This document shows positions 26,117 through 33,018 of a stretch of DNA of 33,018 nucleotides, one piece after another. A model generated the notes under the pieces. It saw only the letters and a list, made by a program, of their open reading frames with translations. It did not search any database and was not told the DNA's origin. This DNA comes from Candidatus Saccharimonadota bacterium. GTDB lineage: Bacteria; Patescibacteriota; Saccharimonadia; Saccharimonadales; EFPC-124. The position numbers were made by a program, and so were the translations under genes. Where the stretch lies: contig JARIHL010000070.1 in NCBI GenBank assembly GCA_029288315.1, positions 1 through 33,018 on the forward strand, written 5' to 3'. How positions within the stretch are numbered: the stretch's first letter is position 1; every line of letters starts with the position of its first letter.

Positions 26117-28879
26117 CTACCAAATAAGCGGTTTTACACCTGAAAAACCATATTGGAAAATCATATCCGCATTATTGTTCGCATTGAGTGCCAAGCGCCA
26201 GTTGCCATCCGTCGAAACCCAGCCGATGTTGTCGTCACCATCGCCATCCCAGTCTCCACTCACCAGATAACCATTGCTTGATTGCTTGATTCTGTTAGTG
26301 CCAGTAATAATCCAGCTATTGTCAGCTGCCCCACTGCTATTAGAGTTTCGGCTAACGAATTGATCAGACGCCACGTAAATGCCGGGTGTATCGGTGCCAT
26401 CACCATCCCAGTCACCAGGCACGGGCGAAGAAGGGAATTGGCCCCATTGAAAGGTAGTGTCGGCGTTGCCACCGCTGTTTGAGTTACGCAAAAACCACGT
26501 GCTATTGCCGCTCACAATGCCAGGTGTGTCTACGCCATCGCCATCCCAGTCTCCACAAACCGGTTTAGATCCAGGAAAGCCATATTGAAAAGTGAGGTCA
26601 GCATTCCCGGTAGTATAGCTGGCACGCATGAACCAGGTATTGTTACTTACCACAACAGGCAATTTGACCCCAGCTTGGTTGGGATCCCAGGCGCACATCA
26701 GCAGTTCAGCAGGAAAACCATAACCAAAGGTTTTGTCGGCTGGGCCGGCGGTCAGATCATATTTTAGAAACCACGTCGCACCATTGGTGAGTGCGGGTTT
26801 GGCTACATTCACCAGGATACACTGCGAAAATTCTGAGGTTTCAGCTGGCGTGCTGCCAATTTTTTTGGTAGCTGTGGCGGTGATGTATTTACCGCCAGGT
26901 ACTTGAGTTGAAGGCTGGAAACCGAAGGCTACATTGCCATGAACATCAGTTGAATAATCTGCTGAGCCTATAAACTTTTGCCCCTCTCCAAAATTGTTCG
27001 GATAGCCTGCATTACAGTTATCACTTTGGAAGAATTCGAACCGAAAGCCAGTATTCGGTGTACCGTTAAAATGTCCGCCTATCTTCGTCACGCTGCCGAC
27101 ATTACGCGCCGAATAGAGATTGGGGAAGTTTTGATGCCGGTTAACGCCACCATCAGTATCATTAGGATCGTTTTGAGTAATATGGTTTTGGCCAAGATCA
27201 ATGCCAAGTTTGACGTTAAAGCTGGTGTAATTACCTAAGATCGCCGTGTCTACGCCAGAAGCCAACAAAATGCCGTTACCAGCATTACCCAAGCTGTCAC
27301 CATTACTCATTAAACCTAAATGATTGCCTTCGATACGATTGCCGGTGGTGCCATTGCCAGCGATGATGACGCCATTGTCAGTATTACCAGATATGACGTT
27401 TCGAGCGGGAGTTGGTGAGTCGGGATTATTATTGCTGCCACCTATGATATTATTAGCGGCATCAACAATCCCGACGCCATCACCAATATTAGCAAGAACC
27501 CCCGTACCGCTTGCATTAGTACCAATGTAGTTGCCCTGGATAGTGTTAGCACCACCGCGCACGCCATCGCCAAAACCACTGATCAATATGCCATTCGCGT
27601 TGTTGCCAGATATAAGATTGCAATCTCCCGTGCAGGCTCCGCCCAAGGTCACGCCAGTAGTGCCACCAACGACAGTGCTTTTAGCTGGCTCTAGGCCAGG
27701 TGAATAGCCAATGCCAAGGCCCATTTTGGCGTTGGGCACCGCGCTGGTTCCTGCTGAGTTCGTGCCTAAATAATTCCCTTTGACAACGTTGCCGGTTGAA
27801 GGTGAGCCAGTAATGAATATCCCCGCACCACCATTACCAGATGAAACATTGCGTCCCGCTGAACTGCCATTGCCAATAGCGTTATCGGGTGAATTATATA
27901 GCTCAATGCCAATATTAACGTTGGCGATTGCGCCCGTACCACTAACATTTAATCCGACCACATTGCCGATAATGGTATTGTTTTTGGCGGTGATGGGTCC
28001 GGCGGCGTTTTCATTCCAGATGCCAATACCATTGTAGCCGTTGCCAGAAAAGAGGTTGCAATCACCCGTACAGGCTCCGGCGGGAGTTGTGCCGCTGGTG
28101 CCACCGATAGTATTATTGGGTGCCAGACTTATCAGAATGCCATCAGCACTATTTGGTATCGCACCAGTTCCAGCAGCGTTGGTGCCGATGTAATTGCCTT
28201 TGATGGTGTTGCCAGCAGCAGTTGCACCCACAATATCAATGCCATTACCTGAATTACCCGAGATGATATTTCTATCAGCTGCCGTGCTACCTCCAATAAC
28301 ATTGGTGGCTGAGGTAATACCAATCGCTCCACGTCCACCTGAACCACCATAACCATTACCAAGTGCTGTAGTACCATCGGTGTCGATGCCAATATAATTA
28401 GCGGTCAGCGTATTACTACTACCTTCTAGCTTAACGCCATTATTTTGGAAACGCACAATTGACAAGCCTTTAATTGTTGAATTGCTGCCACCACCAGTTA
28501 TCCAAATGCCCGGCACATCGCCAGCGTTCGTGCCGTTCAGTTTAATCAGTGGTATGCCGGAATAGCCTGGCTGACTGGTGCCGTCGATAGTAACTGGGCT
28601 CGTGACGGTATACTGGCCAGTGGCGTTAATCGTTTGTACGCCACTGCCCGAAATGCTAAAGGTAATTGTGTCTGCGCCGCTCGCGGAATTAGCACTGCTC
28701 AGTGCCGCTCGGAAAGAGCCTGTACCGGAATCATTAGTATTCGTTACGGTAAAAGTAGCCGCCTTAACATTTTTCGGCGGTAAACTGAATAAACAGAGAC
28801 AGATGCTCATGCAAAACAACCCAGAGATAAACAGAACACGTGACCAAGTAGAGCTACGGTAAAAGGTGATTATTTCCAT
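26117..28879 (-). CDS. Secreted right-handed beta-helix surface protein with C-terminal DxDxDG (FG-GAP/VCBS-like) repeats
   Basis: 920 aa; signal peptide; repeated N.I.GNYIGTNAAGTGA.PN..DGI / NVISGN..NGI.I; C-terminal GDWDGDGVDTPGIVSGNSTWFLRNSNSGGNADTTFQWG; SD AGGAGG. Confidence 0.88.
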   Translation of the reverse strand: MEIITFYRSSTWSRVLFISGLFCMSICLCLFSLPPKNVKAATFTVTNTNDSGTGSFRAALSSANSASGADTITFSISGSGVQTINATGQYTVTSPVTIDGTSQPGYSGIPLIKLNGTNAGDVPGIWITGGGSNSTIKGLSIVRFQNNGVKLEGSSNTLTANYIGIDTDGTTALGNGYGGSGGRGAIGITSATNVIGGSTAADRNIISGNSGNGIDIVGATAAGNTIKGNYIGTNAAGTGAIPNSADGILISLAPNNTIGGTSGTTPAGACTGDCNLFSGNGYNGIGIWNENAAGPITAKNNTIIGNVVGLNVSGTGAIANVNIGIELYNSPDNAIGNGSSAGRNVSSGNGGAGIFITGSPSTGNVVKGNYLGTNSAGTSAVPNAKMGLGIGYSPGLEPAKSTVVGGTTGVTLGGACTGDCNLISGNNANGILISGFGDGVRGGANTIQGNYIGTNASGTGVLANIGDGVGIVDAANNIIGGSNNNPDSPTPARNVISGNTDNGVIIAGNGTTGNRIEGNHLGLMSNGDSLGNAGNGILLASGVDTAILGNYTSFNVKLGIDLGQNHITQNDPNDTDGGVNRHQNFPNLYSARNVGSVTKIGGHFNGTPNTGFRFEFFQSDNCNAGYPNNFGEGQKFIGSADYSTDVHGNVAFGFQPSTQVPGGKYITATATKKIGSTPAETSEFSQCILVNVAKPALTNGATWFLKYDLTAGPADKTFGYGFPAELLMCAWDPNQAGVKLPVVVSNNTWFMRASYTTGNADLTFQYGFPGSKPVCGDWDGDGVDTPGIVSGNSTWFLRNSNSGGNADTTFQWGQFPSSPVPGDWDGDGTDTPGIYVASDQFVSRNSNSSGAADNSWIITGTNRIKQSSNGYLVSGDWDGDGDDNIGWVSTDGNWRLALNANNNADMIFQYGFSGVKPLIW

Positions 28880-28930
28880 AAACCTCCTGCCTCTTGAAAG
28901 GGCTTTGCTCCTTCTCGAGACCCCTTTAAT

Positions 28931-29137
28931 TTAATGGCTTTGAGCTTTTATTAACTCTTCAGCGATGGCAGTATTACGCTCTAAAAGATCAATCATTTGC
29001 ATCCGCTGCCAGATAATAGTGGTACATAATATAGTAATGGCGGCTATTAAAAGAAACGCTGCCACCAGTAACATTGCCCTGTCTTTTTGTTCAAGCGACT
29101 CAGTGCGAGATGGTGATTGTTTAGTTTTTGTAGGCAT
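28931..29137 (-). CDS. Small single-TM hypothetical protein
   Basis: 68 aa; AMLLVAAFLLIAAITILCTTIIW TM; 51 bp upstream of the beta-helix gene on the same strand. Confidence 0.6.
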   Translation of the reverse strand: MPTKTKQSPSRTESLEQKDRAMLLVAAFLLIAAITILCTTIIWQRMQMIDLLERNTAIAEELIKAQSH

Positions 29138-29196
29138 ATAATTTCTTTAACCACTAGCGTTTACTATGTCTAATGTATGCCTTTGTTCTGGAAAAA

Positions 29197-30057
29197 TCAA
29201 TCTAAAAGCCCAAGCAGATATTGGCCATAGCCACTTTTCTTCAGCGGCTCAGCGAGCTCAGCTAATTGCGCATCAGTAATGTAACCTTCTTGCCAAGCAA
29301 TCTCTTCAATACAGCCAATCTTTTGACCTTGACGCTCCTCTATAATCTGCACAAATTGTGAAGCTTTTAAGACATCATCGAAATTACCTGGGTCAATCCA
29401 GGCGGTGCCGCGGTCCATTATACTGACTTTTAGCTTATCTTTTTTAAGATAACCATTATGGAGTTCGGTGATTTCTAATTCACCGCGGGCGCTGGGTTTG
29501 GCCTCTTTTGCAATAGCAATAGCATCGTTATCGTAAAAGTAAAGTCCAGGGATACCGTAATTTGATTTCGGCACCTTAGGCTTCTCGACAATAGATAGTA
29601 CCTTCATATTTTCATCAAATTCAACTACTGCCAAGCGTTCTGGTGTTGGAGTGTGATAGGCATAAATAATCCCACCATCAGGATCGGTGTTTTCTTTGAG
29701 CTTACTGCCAAAAGCTGAACCATAGAAGATATTGTCACCTAAAATGAGGCATACTTTGTCATTGCCTATAAAATCTGCTCCAACAACAAATGCGTCGGCC
29801 AATCCGCGCGGATAATCCTGCACAACGTATTCAAACCGGCATCCCAGATGCGAACCATCACCCAATAATTGTTTAAATCGCTCTTGGTCACGTGGCGTGG
29901 TGATAATCAAAATCTCACGCAGTCCAGCCAACATCAATGTCGACAGTGGATAATACACCATCGGCTTATCATAAATTGGCATCAGTTGTTTACAAATGCC
30001 ATGTGTTATGGGATATAATCGCGTTCCTGATCCACCTGCTAGAATGATACCTTTCAT
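29197..30057 (-). CDS. rfbA: Glucose-1-phosphate thymidylyltransferase
   Basis: 286 aa; MKGIILAGGSGTRLYPITHGICKQLMPIYDKPMVYYPLSTLMLAG, DRGTAWIDPGNFDDVLKAS. Confidence 0.95.
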   Translation of the reverse strand: MKGIILAGGSGTRLYPITHGICKQLMPIYDKPMVYYPLSTLMLAGLREILIITTPRDQERFKQLLGDGSHLGCRFEYVVQDYPRGLADAFVVGADFIGNDKVCLILGDNIFYGSAFGSKLKENTDPDGGIIYAYHTPTPERLAVVEFDENMKVLSIVEKPKVPKSNYGIPGLYFYDNDAIAIAKEAKPSARGELEITELHNGYLKKDKLKVSIMDRGTAWIDPGNFDDVLKASQFVQIIEERQGQKIGCIEEIAWQEGYITDAQLAELAEPLKKSGYGQYLLGLLD

Positions 30058-30074
30058 ACGTATTCCTTTACTGA

Positions 30075-31019
30075 TTATTTGTATAAGGATTCATATACAT
30101 TATTCAGGACTGTCCGTTGCCGTGATGCCGCCGCTGTAGCTTCTAGTTGCTGACGCAACACCTCTTTATCCATGTTGTTGATGTTCTGGCCAAGCTGTTT
30201 AATAATTTGGCGCAAGCGTTCTTCATAAGGAGTAACCTGAATGCCTGATGCTTCAAGTTTTTGGATCGCAAGTACGGTATCTACTCGGGTGTTTGGGGTC
30301 ATTGTATCGAGTTCAGCTTTGCTAATCTTTTCCGGTTCAAGCTCGGGAAGAATAAACTCTTTAATCATCAGTCCAATATTGTACGGCGTGGTCCAACCGC
30401 TATTGGCAACATGGAGAATACCAGTAACTTGCTTGTCGATAAGTTGATCGGTCCACTCCATTAGATCTTCAATAACGGTTCCCGAATTAGCGGTATCAAT
30501 GAATTTTGAGAAGGTAAGCATCTTCACGAGCATATTCTTGTGGTTGACTTGGGCTGAGACTGGTTGCCGAGGACGTAGAATCAGGTATTTGAATTTAGCT
30601 GAACGTTCAAAGGTAACCATTTGCTCACTCCAAACTTTGGTCCAGCCGTAATATGAAGAAGGGTTAGGTATAGATTCTTCAGTTTTCGCATCTTTCCCGT
30701 CAACGCTACTGAAAATGCAACCACTGGAGAAATGAATGAAGTATATCTTTGCTTCATCACAAGCTTTTGCGACATTACCAGCGCCAAGCACATTTACATT
30801 AAACGCTTCAAGGCGATTGTTTCCACACCATTCAAGATTGGTTTTAGCAGCCGTGTTAATAACAACGGAGGGCTGATAATCTTGGATCGCTTTAATAACT
30901 TCTTCTTGTTTCGTAACATCGGCTTCCGTAATCTTGATATCGACTTCTTTGGCCTGATAATAGGCAAAATAAAAATGTGCGATTTGCCCATTGCCGAAAA
31001 TCAATATTTTTTTATTCAT
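30075..31019 (-). CDS. NAD(P)-dependent sugar epimerase/reductase, RfbD-like
   Basis: 314 aa; ILIFGNGQIAHFY, VVINTAAKTN, HFSSGCIFSS, YGWTK (YxxxK); extra helical C-terminus. Confidence 0.8.
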   Translation of the reverse strand: MNKKILIFGNGQIAHFYFAYYQAKEVDIKITEADVTKQEEVIKAIQDYQPSVVINTAAKTNLEWCGNNRLEAFNVNVLGAGNVAKACDEAKIYFIHFSSGCIFSSVDGKDAKTEESIPNPSSYYGWTKVWSEQMVTFERSAKFKYLILRPRQPVSAQVNHKNMLVKMLTFSKFIDTANSGTVIEDLMEWTDQLIDKQVTGILHVANSGWTTPYNIGLMIKEFILPELEPEKISKAELDTMTPNTRVDTVLAIQKLEASGIQVTPYEERLRQIIKQLGQNINNMDKEVLRQQLEATAAASRQRTVLNNVYESLYK

Positions 31020-31091
31020 TATCTTCTCCTGGTATTATGGTGTATTCAATGTAATCTGCGGACTTCATTATAACCTATGTAGCTTCACGGC

Positions 31092-32201
<1,110 letters not shown>

Positions 32202-32210
32202 TTAATAAAT

Positions 32211-32725
32211 TTATAGAATATCCAGTTCGCGCAAACGCCTCACCACCGCGACTCCAGATGGAAATTGAAATTTAGCAAAATCCATATCCTCGAATCGCAT
32301 AAAAACAGCCTCGGCCACATCATCTTCGGGTTTTATGGTAGCACCAGGTTTAATATACGCCCAAAACATGAAAGACAGCACAGGAATCGTCTCGCCCTTG
32401 TATTCGTATGGATCAATGTGAGTTAAAACATATTGTGGCGATTCGTAATCATTTGGCGTGAGGCCAAGCTCTTCTTGCATCTCTCGTTTTAAGCCATCTT
32501 CCGCAGTTTCTGTGCCATCAACGAAACCGCCGGGATATCAAAGTTGCCGATGCCTGGTTCGAGGCCACGAATAGCGATTAACGCCTCTTTATTATCATTA
32601 ACAAACACAGCGCTCACAGCAGGGGAAGTATTAGCAAAAATAACATGTTTGTTAGTGCAGGTATATACATGATCATGATGGTTAGTAAGGGGCTGACCGC
32701 AACGACGGCAAAAATTCATTTCCAT
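32211..32725 (-). pseudogene. NUDIX hydrolase with N-terminal zinc ribbon, interrupted by a -1 nt frameshift
   Basis: Two frames (32489..32725 and 32211..32480) join to ...GNFDIP|GGFVDGTETAEDGLKREMQEELGL..., a complete NUDIX box, if one base is added near 32530-32534; CRRCGQ...YTCTNKH zinc ribbon. Confidence 0.88.
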
Positions 32726-32811
32726 TCATTTATTCTAGCACTTTAAGCAAGATGCAAGTTTGAGTAGGGAGTGTAGGGCAGGGTGAATGCTTTTGAGATA
32801 GAAATTAATAT

Positions 32812-32837
32812 AAAAAAACTCTACATAGCCCATGTAG
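32812..32837 (-). terminator. Intrinsic terminator on minus strand
   Basis: CTACATgggctATGTAG-AG-TTTTTTT on minus strand. Confidence 0.6.
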
Positions 32838-32876
32838 TTTATTGAAATTTATTTTCAACCCTTGGTTTTGTGTTTG

Positions 32877-32929
32877 ACGGAGCTACCAGCCTGAGCCCAG
32901 TTTACCCCAGCCCCAGGCTGGCACTCCGT
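32877..32929 (-). ncRNA. Stable hairpin in GC-rich non-coding region, probable part of a truncated minus-strand structured RNA
   Basis: acggagctaccagcctg / caggctggcactccgt arms; no ORF; minus-strand terminator 40 nt downstream. Confidence 0.35.
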
Positions 32930-33018
32930 TTCCATCTTGCGGCCTCAGCCTTACTCTCTTATGACCCCTGGCCCTGGTCGCTTGGCAATGTTTCGGGGTT
33001 CGGGCACTGGCAGGGCTT

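Noticed and set aside
28880-28930. Possible riboswitch (minus strand GGAGCAAAGCCCTTTC, vaguely like the GCAAAGCC of c-di-GMP-I riboswitches)
   Set aside because: Spacer is only 51 nt between a stop and an SD; the other conserved riboswitch segments are absent; just a 6-bp stem.

Overview
This window looks like a chromosomal contig end from a Patescibacteria/CPR (Saccharibacteria/TM7-like) genome. That placement is inferred from gene content. Bases 12-45 are an exact Illumina Nextera read-2 transposase adapter, so the first ORF is chimeric at its N-terminus. Left to right: (i) a plus-strand T4SS-like operon (split TraC-like/VirB4 ATPase, a large membrane protein with a C-terminal M23 peptidase, a lysozyme-like + M23 protein, a membrane-anchored beta-propeller-like protein); (ii) the replication-origin neighbourhood recF-dnaN-dnaA <-> rpmH-rnpA-yidC-jag, with a candidate oriC of helically phased DnaA-box-like sites plus a DnaA-trio-like tract between dnaN and dnaA; (iii) a surface-glycan cluster (glycosyltransferases, Wzm/Wzt-type ABC exporter, methyltransferase with C-terminal coiled coil, rfbA/rfbD-like/rfbB); (iv) large repeat-rich surface proteins (transglycosylase-like + about 11 repeats; beta-helix + DxDxDG repeats); (v) a frameshifted NUDIX gene and, at the right edge, a probable truncated minus-strand structured RNA. 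The most unusual signal is a set of four very long, perfect-arm intergenic hairpins (27, 28, 37 and 32 bp arms). Two of them (16390-16518 and 22702-22828) have unrelated stems but share a conserved loop of about 61 nt, suggesting an undescribed structured RNA or palindromic element family. All functional calls were made by reading motifs; no database search was run.
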